From NCBI GenBank assembly GCA_017938645.1, contig JAGBBE010000087.1:1-26531 (forward strand): 26,531 nt of DNA, in the 5' to 3' direction. This DNA is from Clostridia bacterium (GTDB taxonomy: Bacteria > Bacillota_A > Clostridia > Christensenellales > Aristaeellaceae). A model generated the notes under the pieces. The model saw nothing but the letters and a program-made list of their open reading frames with translations, did not search any database and was not told the origin of the DNA. Made by a program: the position numbers and the translations under genes. Positions 1 through 8,162 of the stretch are shown piece after piece; the first letter of the stretch is position 1; every line of letters starts with the position of its first letter.

Positions 1-273
<273 letters not shown>

Positions 274-286
274 CGGAAGGGGACGC

Positions 287-364
287 AAGGAGGCTCTGCC
301 TCCTTGACCTCCGCCAAAGGGCTTTGCCCTTTGGAATCCCACAATCGGACAGCTGCGCTGTCCG
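287..364 (+). repeat. Array of three hairpins between pheS and pheT
   Basis: Three perfect inverted repeats lie in tandem, each with a three-base loop: 287-294 with 298-305 (8 bp, AAGGAGGC/GCCTCCTT), 314-322 with 326-334 (9 bp, CCAAAGGGC/GCCCTTTGG), and 346-353 with 357-364 (8 bp, CGGACAGC/GCTGTCCG). None is followed by a T-run, so they do not look like ordinary terminators. Similar GC-rich triple stems recur between genes in some Clostridia as I recall, so this may be a dispersed intergenic repeat family. They could also set the pheS/pheT transcript ratio by mRNA processing or protection. The inverted repeats are seen directly; the role is inference. Confidence 0.8.
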
Positions 365-390
365 AAGGATATAAGTGAGGAGATTGAAAA

Positions 391-2781
391 ATGAAACTTG
401 CTATGAATATGCTCAGGCAGTACGTGGACATTCCTGTCACGCCTGAGGAATACAGCGAACGCATGATCATGACCGGCACTGCCGTCGAAGGCGTTGAAGA
501 CATCGCCGGCGGCATGGAAAAGGTCGTTGTCGGCCGCGTGCTCACCTGCGAGGACGTGGAAGGCACCCATCTGCACCAGTGCACCGTGGACGTAGGCGGC
601 GAGGAGCCCCTGCACATCGTCTGCGGCGCGCCCAACGTGAAAGCCGGCGTGCTGGTTCCGGTCGCTCTGGATGGAGCAAAGCTCCCCGGCGGCATCAAGA
701 TCAAGAAGGGCAAGCTGCGCGGCATGGTGTCCGAAGGCATGCTGTGCGCTTCCACTGAGCTCAAGATTCCCCAGGAGCTCTATCCCAGCGTCGGCGACGA
801 GGGTCTGCTCATTTTCAACGAGGACTATCCCGTTGGCACCGACGTGCGCGGCATCGTTGGCATCGACGACACCGCCGTTGATTTCGAAATTCTGGCCAAC
901 CGCCCCGATTGCCTGTGCGCGCTGGGCATCGCCCGCGAAACCGCAGCGGCTCTGGGCACCGAATACAAAGCTCCCGTGGTCACCGTGAAGGAAGCCGGCG
1001 GCGACATCCGCGACGAGGTGAAGGTGTCCGTTGAGGCTCCTGACCTCTGCCCCCGCTATGCTGCCCGCGTCATCAAGAACGTGCGCATCAAGGAAAGCCC
1101 CCTGTGGCTGCGCAAGTACCTGCACGGCGCCGGTCTGCGCGCGATCAACAACATCGTTGACATCACCAACTATGTCATGATCGAGTACGGCCATCCCATG
1201 CACGCCTTCGACCTCAGCAAGGTCCGTGGCCGTGAGATCATCGTCCGCCGCGCTCACGAAGGCGAAATGCTCACCACCCTCGACGGCAACGAGCATCAGC
1301 TCCGCACCGAGGACCTCGTGATTTGCGACAAGGAGCGCGCCACGGGTCTGGCCGGCGTTATGGGCGGCGAAGAGAGCGAAATCATCGAAGGCACCACCGA
1401 CGTGATGTTCGAATGCGCCGTGTTTGACCGCACCGCCATCCGTCTCACCGGACGCGCCCACGGCATGCGCACTGAAGCCAGCGGCCGTTTCGAGCGCGGC
1501 GTATCCTGCGGCACCGTGATGGACGCCCTCGACCGCGCCTGCCAGCTGGTCAACGAGCTGGACGCCGGCGACGTTGTTTCCGGCTGCTACGACTTCTATC
1601 CCAACCCCAAGCCTCAGCAGGTGATCACCGCCAGCGTTGAGCGCATTCAGGAGCGCGCCGGTGTGGACATTCCCGCCGACGACATGGTTGCCATTCTTAA
1701 GAAGCTGCAGTTTGGCTGCGAGCGCGACGGCGACACCCTCACCGTGACCGTTCCCGCCTACCGCGAGGACATGGACGGCGAGGCTGATGTATGCGAAGAA
1801 TGCCTGCGCATCTACGGCTACGAGCACATCGGCGCGACCAATCTGCGCGGCGAAACCACGCAGGGCGGCGTGAGCCCCATGAAGGCGCTCAAGGATCGCA
1901 TCATGCGCATCCTGACCGGTTTGGGATATCTGGAGATCATGAACTTCTCCTTCACCGGCGTTTCTGAAATTCAGAAGCTGGGTCTGCCCGAGGACGATCT
2001 GCGCAACCAGCCCATGCCCATCCGCAACCCGCTGGGCGAAGACACCGCTGTGATGCGCTCCACCCTCGTGTGCGACATGATGCGCACCCTCGCCTTCAAC
2101 CAGAACCACTCCACCGAAACCGCTTGCCTCTACGAAATGGCAGCTGTGTTCGATCATCATCATCCCACCGAGGAAGGTCTGCCCAACGAGACCCAGACCC
2201 TCTGCCTCGGCGCTTACGGCCCCGATGTGGACTTCTACACCGTGCGCGGCGCGCTGGAAGCGATCCTGCGCATGTGCGGCATCAGCTGCGAAGTGGAAGT
2301 CGGCGGCGACTGCTACTATCATCCCGGCCGCAAGGCGAAGCTGGTTCGCGGCAGAGACGTCTTTGCTCAGCTGGGCGAAGTGCATCCCGCTGTGCGCGAG
2401 AAGTTTGACATGCCCAAGCGCGCCATCGTGGCGGAACTGAATCTGCAGACGCTCCTCACCTACGCCAAGCCCATGGGCGAAATGAAGCCCCTGCCCCGCT
2501 TCCCCGCCATGCAGCGCGACCTTGCGCTCGTCATGGAAGAAACCGTGGCGGTTGGCCCCCTCATGAGCGATATGCGCAAGGCTGCCGGCAAGCTGCTTGA
2601 GTCCATCGAAATGTTCGACGTCTACCGCGGCGCTCAGGTCGGCGAAGGCAAGAAGTCCGTCGCCTTCTCCCTCACCTTCCGCGCTTCCGACCGCACCCTC
2701 ACCGACGACGAGGTCATCAAGGCCATGGACAAGGTGCGCAAGGTCTGCGACGAAAAGTACAACGCTCAGATCCGCGGTTAA
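391..2781 (+). CDS. pheT: Phenylalanyl-tRNA synthetase beta subunit
   Basis: 796 residues, the usual length for bacterial PheT, the beta subunit that binds tRNA-Phe and edits mischarged Tyr-tRNA in the PheST tetramer. The domain order is standard. An EMAP-like tRNA-binding domain lies near residues 40-150 (HIVCGAPNV, KGKLRGMVSEGMLCA). The B3/B4 editing region follows (roughly 210-390, with NNIVDITNYVM and HPMHAFD), then B5 (about 405-475) and a catalytic-like core. A C-terminal FDX-ACB anticodon-binding domain fills the last ~95 residues (FPAMQRDLALV). The ATG at 391 is preceded by GAGGAG. It is cotranscribed with pheS unless the hairpins in the gap cut the message. No T-box leader is visible here; one would sit upstream of pheS, outside the window. 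Confidence 0.97.
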   Translation: MKLAMNMLRQYVDIPVTPEEYSERMIMTGTAVEGVEDIAGGMEKVVVGRVLTCEDVEGTHLHQCTVDVGGEEPLHIVCGAPNVKAGVLVPVALDGAKLPGGIKIKKGKLRGMVSEGMLCASTELKIPQELYPSVGDEGLLIFNEDYPVGTDVRGIVGIDDTAVDFEILANRPDCLCALGIARETAAALGTEYKAPVVTVKEAGGDIRDEVKVSVEAPDLCPRYAARVIKNVRIKESPLWLRKYLHGAGLRAINNIVDITNYVMIEYGHPMHAFDLSKVRGREIIVRRAHEGEMLTTLDGNEHQLRTEDLVICDKERATGLAGVMGGEESEIIEGTTDVMFECAVFDRTAIRLTGRAHGMRTEASGRFERGVSCGTVMDALDRACQLVNELDAGDVVSGCYDFYPNPKPQQVITASVERIQERAGVDIPADDMVAILKKLQFGCERDGDTLTVTVPAYREDMDGEADVCEECLRIYGYEHIGATNLRGETTQGGVSPMKALKDRIMRILTGLGYLEIMNFSFTGVSEIQKLGLPEDDLRNQPMPIRNPLGEDTAVMRSTLVCDMMRTLAFNQNHSTETACLYEMAAVFDHHHPTEEGLPNETQTLCLGAYGPDVDFYTVRGALEAILRMCGISCEVEVGGDCYYHPGRKAKLVRGRDVFAQLGEVHPAVREKFDMPKRAIVAELNLQTLLTYAKPMGEMKPLPRFPAMQRDLALVMEETVAVGPLMSDMRKAAGKLLESIEMFDVYRGAQVGEGKKSVAFSLTFRASDRTLTDDEVIKAMDKVRKVCDEKYNAQIRG

Positions 2782-2798
2782 TTGTGGAGTTGAGATTT

Positions 2799-2840
2799 GC
2801 GAGAGGGGATCTTCTTTTGAAAAAGAAGATCCCCTCTCGC
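2799..2840 (+). repeat. Perfect 20-bp inverted repeat after pheT
   Basis: The arms 2799-2818 and 2821-2840 are perfect reverse complements (20 bp) separated by two bases, so the middle folds as TTTTGAAAA. It begins 18 bases after the pheT stop. The run of T at the end of the left arm lies inside the stem rather than after it, so this is not a textbook terminator, although it could still stop or protect the pheST transcript. The polypurine/polypyrimidine composition resembles dispersed intergenic repeats of Clostridia; that link is from memory. Confidence 0.8.
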
Positions 2841-2888
2841 GCTCTCCCCTAAGAAAACCGGGTTGGGTGTTGGGTAGATTATGTGAAA

Positions 2889-2925
2889 AAACAGTCTCTT
2901 TCCGTGAGTTGGAAAGAGACTGTTT
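2889..2925 (-). terminator. Intrinsic terminator between convergent genes
   Basis: A 15-bp stem (2889-2903 with 2911-2925, arms AAACAGTCTCTTTCC and its complement) has a 7-base loop. Read on the minus strand it is followed by TTTTTT within and just after the stem, and it begins two bases after the stop of the minus-strand gene at 2928. It therefore terminates that gene and may also stop read-through from pheT. Confidence 0.88.
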
Positions 2926-2927
2926 GT

Positions 2928-3563
2928 TTATCTCATGTTATCGAGGAAGTAGGCCATGAGCTTGACAGCGTTATCGGTGTTGCCGCCGTTGACGAGCAGG
3001 CCCATCACTTTGCCCGCAGGATCGACGTGCAGGTCGAGCAGGCCTTCGAGGCTGTCCGTGGGAATGCCCACCAGCATTTTTTCACCGGTTTCCTGGTCGA
3101 TCTTGTAGTAGTCATCCACGTTGATGCCGTCGATGTTGAGCGTTCCATCCTCCACATAGGGCAGGAGATTGGCCATCACGCCGTTGCCGATCATGGAGGA
3201 ATAGCTCTCCTCCTTGAGCATGTACAGATCGCCCTGACCTGCCACGCTCCACACCATCAGCTGCATCTCGCCGTACTGGTCATCCATGCCCACCAGCGCA
3301 AACGTGACTTCCTCCATATCCGGGAAGAGCTCCGGCGTGACTTCTTCAAGGAACGCCGCAGTGCGGGCATCCGTTTCACTGGAGGTACTGCCTTCGTAAT
3401 ACCATTCGATTTTGAGATGTTCAGGACTCTGGTAGCGGGTGGTGGTATAAATGAGGTTCCAGCCCAGAATGGCGGCCAGCACCAGCACCATGTACTGCCA
3501 CCAGAAATAATGGAAATGATTTCGGATTCTCTGCTTTGTAATTTTCAGTTCCGGAGCAGCCAT
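2928..3563 (-). CDS. Membrane-anchored protein of unknown function, 211 aa
   Basis: The product has a short basic N-terminus (KITKQRIRNHFHYF), one hydrophobic helix at about residues 21-39, then a roughly 170-residue acidic, soluble region. The topology would place the C-terminal domain outside the cell with the helix as an uncleaved anchor. I do not recognise a named family. The acidic external part (EEVTPELFPDMEEV, LPYVEDGTLNIDG) shows no catalytic motif that I can identify. The ATG at 3563 is preceded by AGGAGG six bases upstream, so the start is well supported. A promoter-like sequence lies at 3615-3643 and a terminator follows immediately, so it appears to be a single-gene unit. It may be related in role to the next membrane gene, but the terminator between them argues for separate transcription. 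Confidence 0.85.
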   Translation of the reverse strand: MAAPELKITKQRIRNHFHYFWWQYMVLVLAAILGWNLIYTTTRYQSPEHLKIEWYYEGSTSSETDARTAAFLEEVTPELFPDMEEVTFALVGMDDQYGEMQLMVWSVAGQGDLYMLKEESYSSMIGNGVMANLLPYVEDGTLNIDGINVDDYYKIDQETGEKMLVGIPTDSLEGLLDLHVDPAGKVMGLLVNGGNTDNAVKLMAYFLDNMR

Positions 3564-3614
3564 AGTGTCCTCCTGCGCAGGCCGTCATCAAAACCGGCCT
3601 TTTTTAACCGAATC

Positions 3615-3643
3615 AGTATAACACATCCGTCTTTGGTTTTCCA
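3615..3643 (-). promoter_or_regulatory. Predicted sigma-A promoter for the 211-aa membrane protein
   Basis: On the minus strand, TGGAAA (3638-3643), a 17-base spacer and TATACT (3615-3620). The -10 is preceded by TGT, giving an extended -10 (TGnTATACT). It lies about 50 bases upstream of the ATG at 3563. Confidence 0.55.
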
Positions 3644-3681
3644 CCGCTGAAGTGTAAACGTATCGTGAACTTTTCATTTGA

Positions 3682-3714
3682 AAAACGAGTCTGCTTATGA
3701 GGCAGACTCGTTTT
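3682..3714 (-). terminator. Intrinsic terminator overlapping the 3' end of the 513-aa membrane protein gene
   Basis: The 13-bp stem 3682-3694/3702-3714 (AAAACGAGTCTGC and its complement) has a 7-base loop that contains the TAA stop codon (3695-3697). On the minus strand the second arm ends in TTTTT. The right-hand arm thus doubles as the last codons of the gene (ENESAS), an economical overlap of coding and termination signals. Confidence 0.85.
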
Positions 3715-5236
3715 CAGCGTTATAGAACAGTTCGAAATACCACTTCATATAGCGAACCCGGCCATAGATGCCCTGGAACGGCAGGCGGTCGCGCTTGAAC
3801 ACATAGGGCTGCGACCCCAGCGGCTGCACAGCCACGACGTCGCTGTCGGTTACGCGGATGTATTCCTGACGCTCCGCCATATCCGCGCGGAACTGCGCCG
3901 CCTCGCCGGTTACGAGGGATTTGAGGGCGCTGACGGAAGAAGTATTCATGATGGTGAATTCGAATCCGCCAAACGCAGTCAGCGCGATGACAAGCGCAAG
4001 GAAAGCCGCGGAGAAGCGTTTGCCAAGGCCTTCCGTCGCCTTGAGCAGATGGGCAGCCTCCTCCTTTTGGCTGGATTCCAGCTTACGGATCAGCCAGCCC
4101 TCAGCATAGACCGTGCTTCCGGCTGCAAAGAGGAGGAAGTACAGATACACGGCGTTGAAATAGCGGCCGGAGGCGTACTCGGTCTGGGTATAGATTGCGG
4201 GAGCAATCGTTGCAGAGAACAGACCGTAGAGCATGATGAACACCCAGAAAGGATGTGCGAAGCGGAAAGAGCTTTCCTTCAGCGGCTTCCACAGTGCCGC
4301 AGTGATCAGCAGAAGCATGGCCAAAAGATGCGGAGAAAGCAGGCGGCCGGTGACGTCAAAGGAATCCAGCACAGCGGTGATGACTGTGGAAAGCGGCGAA
4401 AGCATTTCGCCCGTGCGATCCATACGTACCAGGTTGCCGGGTGCAGATACGCTGATGATCATGCCCAGCACGCAGCCGATACAGGCAGCGAGGCAGAAGG
4501 TACGGCTGCGGCTGCGGGTAAAAAAAGCATATACTGTAAGCATAAAGAAAAATACAAGAGCGCCCAGCATAGGACCGAAGCTTCCGCCCCCAAGCATCAT
4601 CCCCAGCAAAAACAGCACTGCGTACCGCCACACGGCAGAGAAGCCGCTGTATCCGTCAATACAGCGGATGAGGATGCCAAGGGCCAGGAAAAGCCAGCAG
4701 ACCGGAGCCGTATACACCGTGCCGGTATGCCACATGATGCCATCGCTGACGGACGGCATAAACTGGATAACCAGAATCATCAGGGCGGTGTACACAATCC
4801 AGAAAACCTGACGGCTCGCCTGAAGAAGTCTGCAGACAATGCCCTTGACAAGATACGCCGCCGTAAGGCAGAGTTCAAGCATGATGCCCCAGTTGGCAAT
4901 GAAATACAGGTTCTGGTTAAAGATCATCGGCGACATGGAAATATGCGCCGTACCCGAAAAGTTGCCCTGCCAGGTGGTGTACATCTCGCGGTTTTTCTCC
5001 AAAACTGCCTTGAACACCTCACCCAGCGAACCCGTCTGCACCCATGCGGTGGCTACAGGCAGCACGAAGCCGAAGTCATCATCGGCAGGATAGTTGTACA
5101 GCGCAATCACAAACAGCGGCACCATCATGCCAATCATCAGCACCATGCAGATGCGTGAGAGCTGTTTTTGAGAAATGGATTTGGAAAAGAGGCGGGAAAC
5201 AAGTCCGCAGAATTGTTCGTAAGCCTTGACGATCAT
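3695..5236 (-). CDS. Polytopic membrane protein, DUF6056-like, possible GT-C-type glycosyltransferase
   Basis: 513 residues with about ten to twelve hydrophobic helices. Just after the first helix, at residues 48-56, is NYPADDDFG, an acidic cluster on the predicted outer face. GT-C membrane glycosyltransferases have a comparable Asp/Glu motif after TM1. The general layout (TM1, acidic loop, many helices, short soluble tail of about 70 residues at the C-terminus) resembles the family I recall as DUF6056, of unknown function. That name is from memory and needs a profile search. If it is a GT-C enzyme, it would move sugars from a lipid carrier to a cell-surface acceptor. The ATG at 5236 is preceded by GGAAGG. 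It has its own extended -10 promoter and terminator, so it is probably monocistronic. Confidence 0.85.
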   Translation of the reverse strand: MIVKAYEQFCGLVSRLFSKSISQKQLSRICMVLMIGMMVPLFVIALYNYPADDDFGFVLPVATAWVQTGSLGEVFKAVLEKNREMYTTWQGNFSGTAHISMSPMIFNQNLYFIANWGIMLELCLTAAYLVKGIVCRLLQASRQVFWIVYTALMILVIQFMPSVSDGIMWHTGTVYTAPVCWLFLALGILIRCIDGYSGFSAVWRYAVLFLLGMMLGGGSFGPMLGALVFFFMLTVYAFFTRSRSRTFCLAACIGCVLGMIISVSAPGNLVRMDRTGEMLSPLSTVITAVLDSFDVTGRLLSPHLLAMLLLITAALWKPLKESSFRFAHPFWVFIMLYGLFSATIAPAIYTQTEYASGRYFNAVYLYFLLFAAGSTVYAEGWLIRKLESSQKEEAAHLLKATEGLGKRFSAAFLALVIALTAFGGFEFTIMNTSSVSALKSLVTGEAAQFRADMAERQEYIRVTDSDVVAVQPLGSQPYVFKRDRLPFQGIYGRVRYMKWYFELFYNAENESAS

Positions 5237-5267
5237 AATGCGCCTTCCTTTGAAAAGTCTTCGTCTG

Positions 5268-5296
5268 ATTATATCACAGCTGTTTCAGCCATACAA
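5268..5296 (-). promoter_or_regulatory. Predicted sigma-A promoter for the DUF6056-like gene
   Basis: On the minus strand, TTGTAT (5291-5296), a 17-base spacer and a consensus TATAAT (5268-5273), preceded by TGA to give TGATATAAT, an extended -10. It is about 30 bases upstream of the ATG at 5236. Confidence 0.7.
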
Positions 5297-5386
5297 TCCC
5301 GGCTATGTTTTCTGCTTTTCACTTTTATGTCCCATTTTCATTTTTGTGTCTGATTTTGCTTTTTACTTTTTTAATCTGAAAGAATT

Positions 5387-5395
5387 TGTTATGAT
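5387..5395 (+). promoter_or_regulatory. Predicted extended -10 promoter for the URO-D/GPH/PIG-L operon
   Basis: TGTTATGAT (5387-5395) matches TGnTATAAT at all but one position. It lies within a T-rich stretch (about 5315-5375) and 43 bases before the ATG at 5439. There is no good -35 at 17 bases (only a T-run), consistent with dependence on the extended -10. Confidence 0.55.
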
Positions 5396-5438
5396 AGAAA
5401 TAGTTGACAACCTTATCATCACCAAAGGAGCGATATCG

Positions 5439-6665
5439 ATGTCCATTTCCGCAAAAGACCGTTCCATTCTGCGCGAGCTTGCCGCACGGCAGATGGAACT
5501 GGCTCATTCTTCCCGCAACCAGCAGCTTTACCAGGACTGGATTCAGTACGGCAAAAGCAAAAGCAGCTTCCGTCCCATGATCCGCATTGAAATTGAGACC
5601 TTTGAGCACCAGCTTCTGCCCGGTCTGATGCGCTGCGAGGGCGAAGAGGCGCGTGAAATCGAAAAGCGCATGCTGCGCCCCATCGTCAACTTCACCCGTT
5701 TTGAGGATGACACCCTTGTGCCCGCCTATTATCCCGTCTATCTGCACAAACGCTTTGTGCCCTTCGGGTTGGAGGTGCGCAGGCAGGAGAGCGGCAGCCT
5801 CGGGCATCACTTTATCCCGTATATTCATGATCTGGAGGAAGATGAGCATCTGCTGGGCGACTCCGTCTATTCCGTGGATGAAGAAGGCACCCGCCGGGAA
5901 GAGGAGCAGGCGCAAGAGATTTTCGACGGTATTCTGCCTGTGAAGCGCGTGACGGAATGCATGGGCTGCTGTCCCACGCAGGACATCGTGCACATCATGA
6001 ACATGGACGACATGTACATCGCCATGGTGGATGACGAAGATCGCTTCCACGCCATGATGCGCCGCCTGACGGATGATTATCTCGCCTTCTTCCGTCTGCA
6101 GGAGGAAAAAGGTCTTTTGAGCTCGCACGCGGATATGCAGCGTCTGGCGCAGGGCAGCTACTGCTTTACCGACGAGCTGACGGATGGCATCTCGCCTGCA
6201 AAGCTGTCCGATCTGTGGCTGTTCATGGATTCGCAGGAGACTGCGGGCATCTCGCCTGATATGTACGCCGAGCTTGTGTTCCCGTACTATGAGGAAATGA
6301 TGTCGCATTTCGGTCTGGTCAGCTACGGCTGCTGCGAGGCCTCGCATCCCATCTGGGATAACTGCCTGTCCAGAGTGCCCAATCTGCGCAAGGTGTCCAT
6401 TTCCCCATGGTGCGATGAAGCCTTTATGGGTCAGCGCCTGCAAGGCACGGGCGTCACCTATCTGCGCAAGCCCCCTGCAACGCTTCTGGGCATGGATACG
6501 CCCACGCTGGAGGAGGATGCTGTGCTGGACTGCTTCCGCAAAACCGCGCAGGCTGCAAAGGGCTGCAAGATCGAGATTGCCCAGCGCGACGTGTACATGG
6601 TGGGCGGATCAGCCGAAAAGGTGCACAGGTTTGTGGAACTGGCCCGCAAGGGACTGGAAGGATGA
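5439..6665 (+). CDS. Uroporphyrinogen decarboxylase (URO-D) superfamily protein
   Basis: 408 residues from the ATG at 5439, chosen because AAAGGAG lies eight bases upstream. The frame stays open back to 5226, but those bases hold the promoter. The second half resembles URO-D-fold proteins that are common in gut Clostridia: MDDMYIAMVDDEDRFHAMM, the YGCCEASHPIWD segment with paired cysteines, then the VPNLRKVSISPWCD segment. This superfamily includes HemE and the corrinoid methyltransferases MtaA and CmuA. It is unlikely to be HemE, because no haem gene is nearby and the N-terminal HemE signature is absent. The Cys/His/Glu cluster could bind zinc, as in the methyltransferase branch. The substrate is unknown. 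It is the first gene of a tight operon with a sugar-type symporter (15-base gap) and a PIG-L deacetylase. A catabolic role on an imported small molecule is inference. Confidence 0.85.
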   Translation: MSISAKDRSILRELAARQMELAHSSRNQQLYQDWIQYGKSKSSFRPMIRIEIETFEHQLLPGLMRCEGEEAREIEKRMLRPIVNFTRFEDDTLVPAYYPVYLHKRFVPFGLEVRRQESGSLGHHFIPYIHDLEEDEHLLGDSVYSVDEEGTRREEEQAQEIFDGILPVKRVTECMGCCPTQDIVHIMNMDDMYIAMVDDEDRFHAMMRRLTDDYLAFFRLQEEKGLLSSHADMQRLAQGSYCFTDELTDGISPAKLSDLWLFMDSQETAGISPDMYAELVFPYYEEMMSHFGLVSYGCCEASHPIWDNCLSRVPNLRKVSISPWCDEAFMGQRLQGTGVTYLRKPPATLLGMDTPTLEEDAVLDCFRKTAQAAKGCKIEIAQRDVYMVGGSAEKVHRFVELARKGLEG

Positions 6666-6680
6666 CGGAGGGATTCCGCT

Positions 6681-8162
6681 ATGGATGAGAAGAAACGCAA
6701 CCGGATCAATCTGTGGATGTTCCCGCTGGGCACAGTGGGACGCGATATGCTCTATTCGCTGTTCAACAGCTTTCTGTTTACCTATGTGCTCTTCACCCGC
6801 ACGCTTTCGGCGGCGCAGCTGAGCGCCATCACGGTAATCATGGTGGCTGCGCGCGTTTTTGACGCGCTCAACGATCCCATCATGGGCAATATCATCGAGC
6901 GTACCCGCACGCGCTTTGGCAAGTTCAAGCCATGGCTGGTCATCGGCATTCTTGCCACCATCGTGGTGGAATACCTCGCCTTCAACAGTGACCTGCAGGG
7001 CTGGAGCTTCGTGGCCTTTTTCGGCGTGATCTATTTCCTCTACAGCATCGCCTACACCATGCACGACATCTCCTACTGGGGCATGGTGGCGTCGCTGAGT
7101 TCCAACGCCGATACGCGCAATCAGCTCACCAGCCGTGCAACGCTGTTTGCAGGCATTGGCGGCACGCTGGCCAGCCTGGTGATTCCCATGTTCACCACCG
7201 GCGGGCTGGCGCTTGGCGGAAACGCCATGACCGCCTATGGCCGCATCGCGCTGGTCTTCTGCGTGATTGCGCCGCTGTTCATGTGCTTTACCGTATTCGG
7301 CGTGCGGGAGCGCGAACAAAAAGCATACGAGCAGGCGCCGCCCATCAGCTTCAAAAAGATTCTTTCTACCATCACCGGCAACGACCAGCTGATGTGGATC
7401 GCCATCATCTTCCTCATCCAGCAGATCGGCAACAACCTCGCCGTGCACGGTCTGGGCGCGACGTACATCTATCTGGAGTTCGGCTATGCAGGCGGATTGT
7501 ACTCGCTGTTCAACACCATCGGCGTACTCGCCACCGCCTTCCTGATGCTGTTCTATCCCGTCATCAGCCGCAAAATCCAGCGCAAGCGCCTGATGAAGAT
7601 CATGATGATCATCAGCACCGCCGGCTATGGGGCCATGCTTCTGTCAGGATTGCTGATGCCCTCCACCATGGTCAAGTTCTGGCTGATCACCCTGAGCTAT
7701 ATGGCGGCCAACTTCGGTATCTACAGCTTCTATCTGGTCATGATGATTTCCATCATCAACACCGTGGAATACAACGAATACAAGCACGGTGTGCGCGACG
7801 AGGCCATCATCGCGTCGCTGCGCCCGTTCCTGACCAAGCTGGCCTCCGCGCTGGTAGCTGCGCTGACCTCGCTTGCCTACATCCTCTTTGGCGTAACCGG
7901 CACCACCAACCAGATTTCCTCCTTTGAAAACGCTGCTGCCAGCGGCGCGATCACCGAGGCGGAAAAACTCGCAGGCATCAGCAGCGTCATTGACGCCGTT
8001 GCGCCTTCGCAGAGCATCGGACTGTTTCTTTGCATCACGGTATTGCCGTTTGTGATGATGCTGATCGCCTACGTGCTTTATCAGAAGCACTACAAGCTGG
8101 ATGAGCCTGAGTACGACCGCATCTGCATGGAGCTTGCCAAACGGAAGGAGCTGGGCGCATGA
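6681..8162 (+). CDS. GPH-family cation:sugar symporter (MFS, MelB-like)
   Basis: 493 residues, normal length for the glycoside-pentoside-hexuronide:cation symporter family, with about 12 membrane helices. The N-terminal signature is clear: GRDMLYSLFNSFLF, then FDALNDPIMG and RTRFGKFKPW in the cytoplasmic loop between helices 2 and 3. The segment TMHDISYWGM around helix 4 is also typical. Members import glycosides, pentosides or hexuronides with H+ or Na+. The ATG at 6681 has GGAGGG upstream. It lies 15 bases after the URO-D-like gene, and its stop overlaps the start of the PIG-L gene (ATGA), so all three are likely translated together. The cargo cannot be read from sequence; the neighbours suggest a substituted sugar or glycoside. 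Confidence 0.93.
   Translation: MDEKKRNRINLWMFPLGTVGRDMLYSLFNSFLFTYVLFTRTLSAAQLSAITVIMVAARVFDALNDPIMGNIIERTRTRFGKFKPWLVIGILATIVVEYLAFNSDLQGWSFVAFFGVIYFLYSIAYTMHDISYWGMVASLSSNADTRNQLTSRATLFAGIGGTLASLVIPMFTTGGLALGGNAMTAYGRIALVFCVIAPLFMCFTVFGVREREQKAYEQAPPISFKKILSTITGNDQLMWIAIIFLIQQIGNNLAVHGLGATYIYLEFGYAGGLYSLFNTIGVLATAFLMLFYPVISRKIQRKRLMKIMMIISTAGYGAMLLSGLLMPSTMVKFWLITLSYMAANFGIYSFYLVMMISIINTVEYNEYKHGVRDEAIIASLRPFLTKLASALVAALTSLAYILFGVTGTTNQISSFENAAASGAITEAEKLAGISSVIDAVAPSQSIGLFLCITVLPFVMMLIAYVLYQKHYKLDEPEYDRICMELAKRKELGA

Noticed and set aside
5226..5438. N-terminal extension of the URO-D-like gene to an upstream ATG
   Set aside because: These bases hold divergent promoter elements and a T-rich stretch, and there is no ribosome site; AAAGGAG points to the ATG at 5439.
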